15,480 nucleotides of DNA from an uncultured Clostridia bacterium (lineage in GTDB: Bacteria; Bacillota; Clostridia; TANB77; CAG-508), in contig CANRLA010000027.1 of assembly GCA_947631315.1 (NCBI GenBank), positions 1 to 15,480 of the forward strand. Reading direction: 5' to 3'. Numbering within the stretch: position 1 is the stretch's first letter; each line of letters opens with the position of its first letter. Below the pieces are notes generated by a model. The model was not told where the DNA came from, did not search any database, and saw only the letters and a list, made by a program, of their open reading frames with translations. The position numbers were made by a program, and so were the translations under genes. This document shows, piece after piece, positions 1-5,806 of this stretch.

Positions 1-35
1 TACTATAGGAGGTTTTTATTACAATTTTTTATCCA

Positions 36-60
36 CCACTGGTAGAACCAGTGGTTTTTT
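36..60 (+). terminator. Intrinsic terminator of a plus-strand gene outside the window
   Basis: A perfect 7-bp stem (CCACTGG, 36-42, with CCAGTGG, 48-54) around a 5-nt loop is followed at once by six T on the plus strand. Read from the minus strand the hairpin is not followed by T, so it serves a plus-strand transcript entering from the left. The 35 bases before it contain AGGAGG but no start codon at usable spacing, so I do not call a gene there. The neighbour to the left is therefore convergent with gerW. Confidence 0.7.
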
Positions 61-78
61 CAAGCTAGAAGCGCCAAG

Positions 79-111
79 AAAAAAGAGAAAATCTGAAATA
101 TTGATTTTCTC
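79..111 (-). terminator. Intrinsic terminator after gerW
   Basis: A 9-bp stem (85-93 paired with 103-111, GAGAAAATC/GATTTTCTC) lies just past the gerW stop. On the minus strand it is followed by six T (complement of 79-84). It most likely ends the operon that begins at the promoter near 2950. The plus-strand side has a weaker T-rich tail, so it may also work in the other direction. Confidence 0.7.
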
Positions 112-120
112 CTTTATTTT

Positions 121-682
121 CTATATATCTGTTTCATCATATTCTACATCATAAGGTTTTGACTCTACTTTAACGGTTTTTGACGGTTCTTCATTTCCTT
201 CATTTTCTTTATTTTTATTATCATCTCCTACCTTAACAATTACATTTTCTTCCACTAATTTTTTATTTTTATTTAGTTTTTTATCTAGCATCTGCGTTGT
301 TTTTTCTATTAAATCAGGCACTAAATCTAATAATTTGTCTAATGAAGAACTATGTGTTACAGGCATAAGTTTTACACCTGAAGGTTGCACTACTATAAAA
401 GCAATTGGACTTATACTTACTCCGAGCTCCTGAGCCTCCTCCAAATGGTAATCTTAATTCTTCCTTTTCTTTTTCTTCTTCTTTTTCCTTCTTATCTGAT
501 AGCCCTTTTACTTTAAATTCACTACCTCCTGCTGCAAATCCAAAATTCACTTTAGATACAGGAATAATAACTATGTTGTTAGATGTTTCTATTGGATCTC
601 CTATAATTGTATTAACATCAATCATTTCTCTAATTGAATTCATAGCACTATTCATTAACCCTTCAATTGGATAATTACTCAT
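121..682 (-). pseudogene. gerW: GerW/YtfJ family sporulation protein, split by a +1 frameshift
   Basis: GerW (YtfJ) is a small protein of the developing spore, linked in Bacillus to germination. The N-terminal part reads MSNYPIEGLMNSAMNSIREM, then IDVNTIIGDPIE, VSKVNFGFAAGGSEF and LPFGGGSGA, all hallmarks of the family. The C-terminal part (GVSISPIAFIVVQPSGVK..., a valine/leucine helix and a charged tail) is in the next frame. Family members join these segments directly as FGGGSGAGVSISPIAF. Here GGAGCTCGGAGTAAG replaces the expected GGAGCTGGAGTAAG, so there is one extra base at about position 424. Removing it restores one reading frame of about 186 aa, longer than usual because of an acidic/lysine-rich C-terminal extension. 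The start at 682 has AAGGAGA at good spacing. As written, the product stops being GerW-like after about 86 residues. This is either real decay or a sequencing error; both halves are otherwise well conserved. The gene lies downstream of a DUF2953 gene, the same pairing as ytfI-ytfJ in Bacillus. Confidence 0.9.
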
Positions 683-831
683 AATCTTCTATCTCCTTAA
701 AAAAAATTATTAATTCTATTATTTACCATTAATCCGCATTTATACATAAAATTAAAAATAAATAATATTAAATTTAAAATATTACCATTAGACAAAAAAT
801 AGTTCATTATTAACTTCAAATTTAATTAATC

Positions 832-1443
832 TTATCTAATTAATTTTATAACATCTACTGTTGGCATTGATAAAATTAATGAAGCATTTATATTAAATGT
901 ATTTTTTCCCGAATAAATAGGATTTATTTCATACTTAAAATTTTCTTCTTCCAATTCATCTACTAAAAATCGAAGTATGATTGAAATAAGTATTGTTAGT
1001 GCTGTTGTTGAAAGTGCTGTAAAACTTGCATTTTCTGTTCCTAAATTCATGAGAAGTTTTAATTTCTCTACATTAATATTGGGAATATCATTTTCTATCT
1101 GCTTTTTATCTTCTTCTACATATTTTTTTATTTCTCGTTCTTCCTTTTTTAATTTATTTTTTCTTATTTGTTTTCTCAAAAATTTAGCAATTCCTTCATC
1201 TGATACTTTGAAATTTATAATAGGAATCCTTTTTAATACACATAGTTTAAGTTTCAAAATGAAATCTGTGTGCTTAGAAATTCCTGCATATTTTTTATCC
1301 TTTATAAGTTTAATTATTTCAACTAAATCTTCATAATCTTTAATTGAAAAATCTATTAATTCAAGTTTAATCGCAGAAAAAGCAATTGTTATAACTATTG
1401 CTATTATAATAATTAAAATAATAGACACAATTAAAACTACCAC
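832..1443 (-). CDS. DUF2953 (YtfI-like) membrane-anchored protein
   Basis: This 203-aa protein begins with a strongly hydrophobic helix (about residues 2-23), then a short domain (LELIDFSIKDYED...), a highly charged Lys/Glu segment (about 90-120), and a C-terminal part with a second hydrophobic stretch (about 143-162) and a beta-rich end (YEINPIYSGKNTFNINASLIL). That layout and the downstream gerW neighbour fit DUF2953, the family of Bacillus YtfI. Its function is unknown. The start is GTG at 1443: AAGGAGG stands 7 nt upstream and no ATG is better placed. It follows ymdB by 52 nt and is probably in the same operon. I assign the family from context plus pattern rather than from a diagnostic motif. 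Confidence 0.75.
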   Translation of the reverse strand: MVVLIVSIILIIIIAIVITIAFSAIKLELIDFSIKDYEDLVEIIKLIKDKKYAGISKHTDFILKLKLCVLKRIPIINFKVSDEGIAKFLRKQIRKNKLKKEEREIKKYVEEDKKQIENDIPNINVEKLKLLMNLGTENASFTALSTTALTILISIILRFLVDELEEENFKYEINPIYSGKNTFNINASLILSMPTVDVIKLIR

Positions 1444-1495
1444 TTTGGATTCCTCCTTGTAGTAGTTTTTTCCTTTTTTTATTTACTTTATACTT

Positions 1496-2260
1496 CTAAG
1501 TTCTAATTCTATAAACTTTTTTTGCTTTATTGGTTACGTCATCTAGTTCAAATACAACGCCATTTAACATACACTCTCCTCCTGCTAGCTTATATCTTTC
1601 AGGAAGTGAGGTCACAAACCTTTTCAGTGATGCATCTATATCCATACCTATTACTGAATTGATTGGTCCTGTCATTCCTATATCTGTAATATATCCAGTG
1701 CCTTTTGGAAGGACTTTTTCATCTGCTGTTTGAATATGTGTGTGCGTTCCAAATATTACACTTATTTTTCCATCTAAATAATATGACATTGCCAATTTTT
1801 CTGCTGTTGCTTCTGCATGAAAATCTACTATAATAACATCTGCATCTATATTTTTTAAAATATTGTCCATACAAGTAAAAGGATTGTCAGAAAGTACACC
1901 CATATCGGTTCTTCCTATTAAATTAATAACTGCTATCTTTTTCTCTCCTTTTTCAACTATCGTGTATCCGTGTCCTGGAATTCCTTTTGAATAATTTGCT
2001 GGTCTAATTAATTTATCATCATCTATAAATGAAAATATGTCTTTTTTCCCCCAAGTATGATTTCCCATAGTGATAACATCTATATTCATATTTTTTAATT
2101 GGTTAAAACTTTTTGTTGTAATTCCCATTCCACCTGATACATTTTCAGCATTTACAACAGTAAAATCAATATCTTCTGCTTCTTGAATATTTCTTAAATC
2201 TTTTTTAAGTTTTTCAATGCTATTTTCCCCAACTAAATCACCTATTGCTAGTATCTTCAT
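1496..2260 (-). CDS. ymdB: YmdB-type 2',3'-cyclic-nucleotide 2'-phosphodiesterase
   Basis: This is a cytoplasmic calcineurin-like metallophosphoesterase of the YmdB family. The Bacillus enzyme hydrolyses 2',3'-cyclic nucleotides to 3'-nucleotides and affects biofilm/motility decisions and RNA levels. The 254-aa length is normal. All metal ligands are visible: GD with D8, NAEN with E39 and N40, GNHTW with N67 and H68, DFHAEAT with H148, and GTHTHIQTAD with H173 and H175. The family-specific GMTGP and the SVIGMD loop are also present. The ATG at 2260 lies inside the 3' end of the upstream membrane-protein gene (23-nt overlap), which suggests translational coupling. In many Firmicutes ymdB sits near rny or spoVS; here it is instead part of a small membrane/sporulation operon. 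No residue appears to be missing. Confidence 0.95.
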   Translation of the reverse strand: MKILAIGDLVGENSIEKLKKDLRNIQEAEDIDFTVVNAENVSGGMGITTKSFNQLKNMNIDVITMGNHTWGKKDIFSFIDDDKLIRPANYSKGIPGHGYTIVEKGEKKIAVINLIGRTDMGVLSDNPFTCMDNILKNIDADVIIVDFHAEATAEKLAMSYYLDGKISVIFGTHTHIQTADEKVLPKGTGYITDIGMTGPINSVIGMDIDASLKRFVTSLPERYKLAGGECMLNGVVFELDDVTNKAKKVYRIRT

Positions 2261-2819
2261 TGCTTTTCTCCTTTATACCTTTTTCTTCAACATTAAACTT
2301 ACTTAGTAATTTTCCTAAAGTATTTATTATTTTGCCTGAATTTCTTTTTGCAAACCCTTTTCCTAAAGCTTTTCCACCTATTGTTAAAGATGCAACTAAT
2401 GCACTTATAATAAATTCAATATTAAAATCTAAGTTCATTTCTTGCATAATTTTCATTGCAATTGATGCACTTATTGCACCACTTATAACTCCACAAATAT
2501 CTCCAATTACATCTGCACATATATTTGAGACTTTATTAGAATTTCTAATTAAATAAATTGATGTTTTAGCTCCTTTAATTTTTTTAGTTGCCCTAGCGTG
2601 AAATTCATCTTCTTTTGCAACTGTAACAGCAACGCCAATAATATCAAAAAATATACCAATTGCAATTACAATTATTAAAATTATTATTGATGGCAAAACT
2701 GATAAAACAGTTATTGCATTATTTGATATAAATGAAAATATTATTGATAAAATGAAAGCTAAAACTGATATTGTTATAAACCATTTCAGTTCTTCTTTAC
2801 GATTTAAGTTCTTTTTCAT
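2238..2819 (-). CDS. CorB/CNNM-like small integral membrane protein
   Basis: This 193-aa protein has a cytosolic N-terminus, a hydrophobic hairpin (about 13-33 and 37-66), a conserved-looking loop (GIFFDIIGVAVTVAKEDEFH, then ARATKKIKGAKTSIYLIRN), two more small-residue-rich hydrophobic segments (about 100-125 and 133-153), a GGKALGKGFAK turn and a Lys/Glu tail. The DxxGVAVTVA...FHARATKKIKGAK block recalls the membrane (DUF21/CNNM) part of CorB-type magnesium/cobalt transporters. Such short proteins without CBS domains are common in Clostridia and usually listed as hypothetical. Transport has not been shown for this short form, so I claim family resemblance only. The ATG at 2819 has AGGAGA upstream. 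It is the first gene after the promoter at 2925-2953 and overlaps ymdB. Confidence 0.6.
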   Translation of the reverse strand: MKKNLNRKEELKWFITISVLAFILSIIFSFISNNAITVLSVLPSIIILIIVIAIGIFFDIIGVAVTVAKEDEFHARATKKIKGAKTSIYLIRNSNKVSNICADVIGDICGVISGAISASIAMKIMQEMNLDFNIEFIISALVASLTIGGKALGKGFAKRNSGKIINTLGKLLSKFNVEEKGIKEKSNEDTSNR

Positions 2820-2924
2820 CTTTCTCCTGTCTATTTTTTACTTGTAAAATTTGTTTAATTTTTATTTTATAATTATCAACTATTATTTTATTATATAATA
2901 GATTAATAATTTTTAGTTTATTTC

Positions 2925-2953
2925 ATTATAGAATAAATTGATATTTTTGTCGA
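2925..2953 (-). promoter_or_regulatory. Sigma-A promoter of the corB-like/ymdB/DUF2953/gerW operon
   Basis: On the minus strand, TCGACA (2948-2953) is separated by exactly 17 nt from a perfect TATAAT (2925-2930). Transcription should start near 2918, giving a leader of about 98 nt before the 2819 start. It lies directly after the terminator of the noncoding RNA, so the operon has its own start point. Confidence 0.7.
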
Positions 2954-2964
2954 GTGTTATTTAT

Positions 2965-3005
2965 AATAAAAACAAAACGATAAGATATAGTTTCGTATCT
3001 TATCG
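2965..3005 (-). terminator. Intrinsic terminator of the large noncoding RNA
   Basis: A 10-bp perfect stem (CGATAAGATA at 2978-2987 on the plus strand with TATCTTATCG at 2996-3005) and an 8-nt loop are followed on the minus strand by TTTTGTTTTT. The plus-strand side has no T-tract, so direction is unambiguous. Confidence 0.85.
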
Positions 3006-3539
3006 CTATCTTTACTCAAATGTTGGTAAAGCTTTATGTAAATTTTACGGTTTAGGTCTAGTCGAATTTCTCTACTTCGCACTAAACATTACTATTTAGC
3101 CGTTTCCGTTTAAGCAAAGCATCCATTATAATATTATGGCTACCAGATTACCACTTAATTCCGTATCTTAATCCATAAAACTTCATACAACTGTAAACAG
3201 TCTAGAAGTTTTCCTTGAAATATTGCACATATTACTTATTTCTTTTGCAATAGTGATTTCATAACAAGTAATAAAATATATTTGGCCAAATACATCTTAT
3301 TTTTTAAGTTAATCCCAAGACTATCACTCAAAATAGGCATTTGATATAGTAAAAATATATGACAACTGCAAAAACAGGAACAAAATTTATATATGCCATT
3401 ATATAAAGTCCTATTTTTTTATTTTATAACCCACGCAAGCTTGGCGTCTCGCGCATAATTACAAAACTTTGTGTCTGCCATTTGTGGATTTTTAGCCCCA
3501 CCCTCATAATCGGCAACATCACTAGAATACTGCACCAAC
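2968..3539 (-). ncRNA. Large structured noncoding RNA, about 570 nt, family unassigned (ROOL/OLE-like in scale)
   Basis: The interval has its own promoter and terminator and no credible reading frame. Predicted from 3539, the RNA begins GUUGGU, which pairs with ACCAAC near its 3' end (3022-3027) and closes the molecule before the terminator; including base 3540 makes 7 bp. Inside I see: a 4-bp hairpin ACGC/GCGU (3433-3447); a pseudoknot (3221-3273); an 8-bp hairpin (3177-3184 with 3205-3212); UUAUGG/CCAUAA (3134-3139 with 3173-3178) with inner AUUA/UAAU; and ACGG/CCGU (3047-3050 with 3100-3103 or 3106-3109) enclosing two hairpins, CUAAA/UUUAG (3082-3099) and CGAA/UUCG (3063-3079). It does not show the landmarks of RNase P RNA (GAGGAAAGUCC), tmRNA (CCA end, T-loop, tag frame), SRP RNA or 6S RNA. 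ROOL RNAs have about this length and paired ends, but I cannot confirm that family without a covariance search. Confidence 0.72.
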
Positions 3540-3545
3540 AATATT

Positions 3546-3574
3546 ATTATACTATAATTTTATTATTTTGTAAA
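3546..3574 (-). promoter_or_regulatory. Near-consensus sigma-A promoter of the noncoding RNA
   Basis: TTTACA (3569-3574) and TATAAT (3546-3551) on the minus strand are spaced by exactly 17 nt. Start is expected at about G3539, exactly where the GUUGGU strand of the closing helix begins. No ribosome binding site or start codon follows at normal distance, supporting a noncoding product. The upstream stretch 3575-3659 is an AT-rich linker with two copies of AATAATAATTAAAA and no obvious T-tailed terminator. Confidence 0.8.
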
Positions 3575-3659
3575 GAAAAATATAACCTGATTTTTAGTAA
3601 ATTTTACTATTTTAATTATTATTTTTTAATTATTATTTTTTTAATAATAAGAGTCTATT

Positions 3660-4133
3660 TTACATCGTTCTATAATTGTTTTTATCTGCTCTTTCATCAA
3701 GCTGCCTATCTGTCTCCTTGCTTGTATAAAACCATTCCGTCTTCTTATCAGCTGGTCTTTTTGCTCTATCTGCTAATAAATCCATTAAAACTACAATTGA
3801 TAAAATTACTGCTAATAATGAAATAAAAGTTGAGAAACCTCCTGCCATTGTAAGCCCTTCTCCATTTAGAAGTGGTTTTATTGCCTTTTGATATAAATCA
3901 ACTCCAAAATACCCAAAATAAGATGCTAAATATAATACTCCTCCAAATAACTTTCTCTTTATTACTAGGGCAATACATATTAAAGTTATAAATAGAAGTA
4001 CAATTTCTATTGTATTATCTAATGGCGTTACAAAAAATTCATTATTCATTCCTGCCATAACTGCTACAACTATTCTAAATGCCCAAAACATTACCATAAA
4101 AATTGCTATCATATAATTTGAAAAACTTCTCAT
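3660..4133 (-). CDS. Unrecognised small four-helix membrane protein
   Basis: I do not recognise a named family. The likely product is 157 aa, starting MRSFSNYMIAIF. The ATG at 4133 is chosen because AAAGGGAG stands 7 nt before it; a longer in-frame version starting at 4190 would begin inside a hairpin arm. Four hydrophobic helices are visible (about 6-28, 40-58, 62-82 and 98-120), with small polar loops containing NNEFFVTPLDN and YFGVDLYQKAI. A hydrophilic, strongly charged C-terminal tail follows (DRAKRPADKKTEWFYTSKETDRQLDERADKN), presumably cytosolic. The gene lies downstream of the DUF1292 gene across a hairpin and just before the noncoding RNA promoter. It may be expressed by readthrough from the DUF1292 promoter; I see no separate promoter in the short gap. 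Confidence 0.6.
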   Translation of the reverse strand: MRSFSNYMIAIFMVMFWAFRIVVAVMAGMNNEFFVTPLDNTIEIVLLFITLICIALVIKRKLFGGVLYLASYFGYFGVDLYQKAIKPLLNGEGLTMAGGFSTFISLLAVILSIVVLMDLLADRAKRPADKKTEWFYTSKETDRQLDERADKNNYRTM

Positions 4134-4168
4134 TTTTTTACTCCCTTTCTTAGTCCATCTAATTGTAA

Positions 4169-4200
4169 TTAAAACCTTTTGAGCTAACAAAAGGTTTTAA
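4169..4200 (-). terminator. Strong 13-bp hairpin between DUF1292 and membrane protein genes (probable terminator or processing site)
   Basis: The arms 4169-4181 (TTAAAACCTTTTG) and 4188-4200 pair perfectly over 13 bp around a 6-nt loop. On the minus strand the sequence after the hairpin is TTACAATT rather than a clean T-run. If the outer A-T pairs are counted as tail, a 9-bp stem is followed by TTAATTACAATT. It could therefore terminate partially, or serve as an mRNA-stabilising or cleavage element controlling the membrane protein just downstream. Confidence 0.5.
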
Positions 4201-4227
4201 TGCTATTTGGAACCCCAAATTATATTA

Positions 4228-4590
4228 TTATTGTTCATCATCTACAAAATTGAATTCATCTTTAAATTTTTCTTTAAATATCTCAAATACTTTATTTAGA
4301 GTTTCTTCATCGTCTACACTTATATAAGACTCTTCTTCAGAATCTTCTGATTCTTTGTCTTCTTTTAGTATTACTACTTCATCAGATTCTTCTTCGTCAG
4401 ATGGTTCAGCTGGAAGTAAGATTACATAATCTTCTCCTTCATATTCTATTAAATCTAAAAATTCAAAATTAACATCATTTCCTAATTCGTCTTTAAGTGT
4501 AACTATGTTAGTTTCTAATTCATCGTCTTCATCATTTATAGTATCTTCTTTTAGTTCAGCGTCATTATTTAGGTTCTCATTCTCGTTCAT
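4228..4590 (-). CDS. DUF1292 (YrzB-like) acidic protein
   Basis: This 120-aa, extremely acidic cytosolic protein contains the DUF1292 pattern: IVTLKDELGNDVNFEFLDLIEYEGEDYVILLPAE, then VVILKEDKESED, and the closing LNKVFEIFKEKFKDEFNF. An acidic N-terminal extension (MNENENLNNDAELKEDTINDEDDE) and an acidic linker (about 77-100) make it longer than the roughly 90-aa norm. The function of DUF1292 is unknown. In Bacillus the homologue YrzB sits with IreB/YrrK, which are absent here, so this is a stand-alone copy. I place the start at 4590, where AAAGGAGG stands 7 nt upstream; a longer in-frame start at 4638 would fall inside the promoter. Transcription is from 4634-4662, and a strong hairpin follows the gene. 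Confidence 0.85.
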   Translation of the reverse strand: MNENENLNNDAELKEDTINDEDDELETNIVTLKDELGNDVNFEFLDLIEYEGEDYVILLPAEPSDEEESDEVVILKEDKESEDSEEESYISVDDEETLNKVFEIFKEKFKDEFNFVDDEQ

Positions 4591-4633
4591 ATTTTTTCCT
4601 CCTTTATTCTTATGTAAAAATACATATATTAAT

Positions 4634-4662
4634 ATCATATACTAATTTTTAATTTTTATCAA
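4634..4662 (-). promoter_or_regulatory. Sigma-A promoter of the DUF1292 gene
   Basis: TTGATA (4657-4662) and TATGAT (4634-4639) on the minus strand have a 17-nt spacer. Start would be near 4627, giving a leader of about 37 nt with AAAGGAGG before the ATG at 4590. Confidence 0.7.
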
Positions 4663-4700
4663 TACATTTTTTGGAAAAAATAAAGAGTTAGAAATAATTT

Positions 4701-5633
4701 TTATATTTCCATATAACATTTTTCTTTGATAAATTTCTTTATTTGTTTTTCATCTTTTCCTTCATAGTATGGAATAAGTAAATCTTTAAATTCTTCTGTT
4801 AATTCTACTGGAATTGCTATGATTCCTTTTCCCTTTGAAATTAAATAATGGTTAATATATATTACTGACGTCCTCTTATTTCCATCTATAAATACTTGCT
4901 TTTTCATTGTGTATAATAAAAGTTCTATAGCTTTGTCGACATCATCTAATTTTTTATTAAAAATTTGTTCTAATTCTTCTTTTACAATGCTTTCTATTGG
5001 TAATTCTGGTTTCCATGATGTTCCACCTATTGTTACTGGAACATTTCTAACCTTTCCTGCTGAATAATAAAATCCTTCTTCTACTATTTTGTTAATTTCG
5101 CATAGTAATGCAAAATTAGTATCACTTAGAATAACATTTTTGTTTAGTATAAATTCCCATGCATGTTTTAAATTTACTATTTTCATTATATCTTCAGATG
5201 TCATATTATTTACTTTTCCACCTTCAATAATGCTTTCTGTATCTGCAAATGTAGTTGCAACTCCTTCTAATATAGCTTGTTTATAAATGGTATCTACTAA
5301 ATGTCTTTTTGCAAAATCTATATTTTGTTCTACTTTTTCAGAAAGTTCTTCTTCTACATAATTTAATTGTTTTAATTTTTTGTTTATTTCTCTTATTTGC
5401 TTTTTTAACTCTTTTGCCTTAATGCTATTGTTTAATATTAAATTACATAATTCTTCTGAGTATTCCCCAACATATTTCGTTAAAGTTACTCCATTTTCTC
5501 TATAATGTACATATATATATTTATTTGAATCTTTTTTTCTTATCTCAACTGAACCATAAGCGAGCAATTGTAATTCGTGTTCAAGTAATTGTTTATTTTG
5601 AAGAAGTGCCATAATTTCCATTTTTTCTTCCAC
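4701..5633 (-). CDS. Fic/DOC-family protein with Gln in place of the catalytic His
   Basis: Fic domains usually transfer AMP or another phosphate-containing group to target proteins, using HxFx(D/E)GNxR. In this 310-aa protein the motif is QVFIDGNKRTS (246-256): phenylalanine, acid, GN and R254 are kept but the His is Gln, so classical AMPylation is doubtful. A flap-like segment VPVTIGG (198-204) and an ESIIEGG segment (133-139), close to the inhibitory helix motif S/TxxxEG of class II Fic proteins, precede it. The N-terminus (about 1-95) has a KYIYVHYRENGVTLTKYVGE strand module followed by a Lys-rich coiled segment. I recall this module with Fic or nucleotidyltransferase domains in gut Firmicutes. 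I choose the GTG at 5633 because AAGGAGG lies 6 nt upstream; the ATG four codons later would be too far. No antitoxin gene is adjacent. Expression is from an unusual tandem operator/promoter array. Confidence 0.88.
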   Translation of the reverse strand: MEEKMEIMALLQNKQLLEHELQLLAYGSVEIRKKDSNKYIYVHYRENGVTLTKYVGEYSEELCNLILNNSIKAKELKKQIREINKKLKQLNYVEEELSEKVEQNIDFAKRHLVDTIYKQAILEGVATTFADTESIIEGGKVNNMTSEDIMKIVNLKHAWEFILNKNVILSDTNFALLCEINKIVEEGFYYSAGKVRNVPVTIGGTSWKPELPIESIVKEELEQIFNKKLDDVDKAIELLLYTMKKQVFIDGNKRTSVIYINHYLISKGKGIIAIPVELTEEFKDLLIPYYEGKDEKQIKKFIKEKCYMEI

Positions 5634-5651
5634 GATTTTCCTCCTTATAAA

Positions 5652-5796
5652 TATGAAACTTTTTTATTATTTTTATTTAATTTTGTTTCACATTTATATT
5701 ATACCATAAAATTACAAAAATGTGAAACATTTTTTTGCTTTTTGCTTAATTTTGTTTCACATCTATACATATTAAATAATTATAAAAATGTGAAAC
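5652..5796 (-). repeat. Tandem promoter/operator repeat, two full copies plus a partial third
   Basis: On the minus strand a unit beginning GTTTCACATTTTT and containing ATGTGAAACAAAATTAA starts at 5796 and again at 5728. A degraded third start, GTTTCATATTTATAA, is at 5659. The periods are 68 and 69 nt. Each full unit carries an inverted repeat (GTTTCACAT...ATGTGAAAC) with 22-25 nt between half-sites. Half-sites are at 5652-5659 (imperfect), 5685-5695, 5718-5728, 5754-5762 and 5788-5796. In the proximal unit the middle contains the fic -10; the distal unit has only TATGTA at the same place. The hairpins these repeats can form may also hinder readthrough from the transglycosylase gene, which otherwise lacks a clear terminator. 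Confidence 0.8.
5698..5726 (-). promoter_or_regulatory. fic promoter embedded in an inverted-repeat operator
   Basis: TTCACA (5721-5726) and a perfect TATAAT (5698-5703) on the minus strand are 17 nt apart. The -35 lies inside the half-site GTTTCACAT (5720-5728), and the start region (about 5691) inside the opposing half-site (5685-5695). A protein bound to both half-sites would cover the promoter, suggesting repression. The leader is about 58 nt. A second, weaker copy of the unit lies upstream (see the repeat entry). Confidence 0.75.
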
Positions 5797-5806
5797 AGTA
5801 GTATTT

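Noticed and set aside
1..45. End of a plus-strand protein gene (an open frame ending in TAG at 43-45)
   Set aside because: The frame runs into the terminator hairpin and its few residues show no coding character; the hairpin alone supports only a transcript end.
405..674. Plus-strand open frames opposite gerW, ymdB, polA and the glycosyltransferase genes
   Set aside because: They are antisense shadows: Phe/Ser/Leu-rich products without ribosome sites, mirrored from clear minus-strand protein families.
691..831. Sporulation-type (sigma-F/G) promoter before gerW, GTATA with a GGTAAATAATA-like element
   Set aside because: The spacing is about 13 nt rather than about 15 and the -10 match is poor; in such AT-rich sequence it cannot be told from chance.
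2965..3539. tmRNA, RNase P RNA, SRP RNA or 6S RNA as identity of the large RNA
   Set aside because: No tRNA-like CCA end or tag frame, no GAGGAAAGUCC or ACAGAA-type P RNA segments, no SRP tetraloop motif, and the length does not fit 6S RNA.
3575..3659. AT-only inverted repeat TTATTATT/AATAATAA as terminator of the membrane-protein gene
   Set aside because: The stem has no G-C pair and no T-tract follows on the minus strand.
3482..3826. Plus-strand open frame of 114 codons crossing the RNA promoter region
   Set aside because: No ribosome site, AT-driven low-complexity Phe/Ile/Tyr/Leu content, and it overlaps both the membrane-protein gene and the promoter/5' end of the RNA on the other strand.
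5652..5796. CRISPR array from the repeated GTTTCACAT motif
   Set aside because: Units are 68-69 nt with the non-repeated parts similar between copies, half-sites are inverted rather than direct, only two full units exist, and the array coincides with a promoter.
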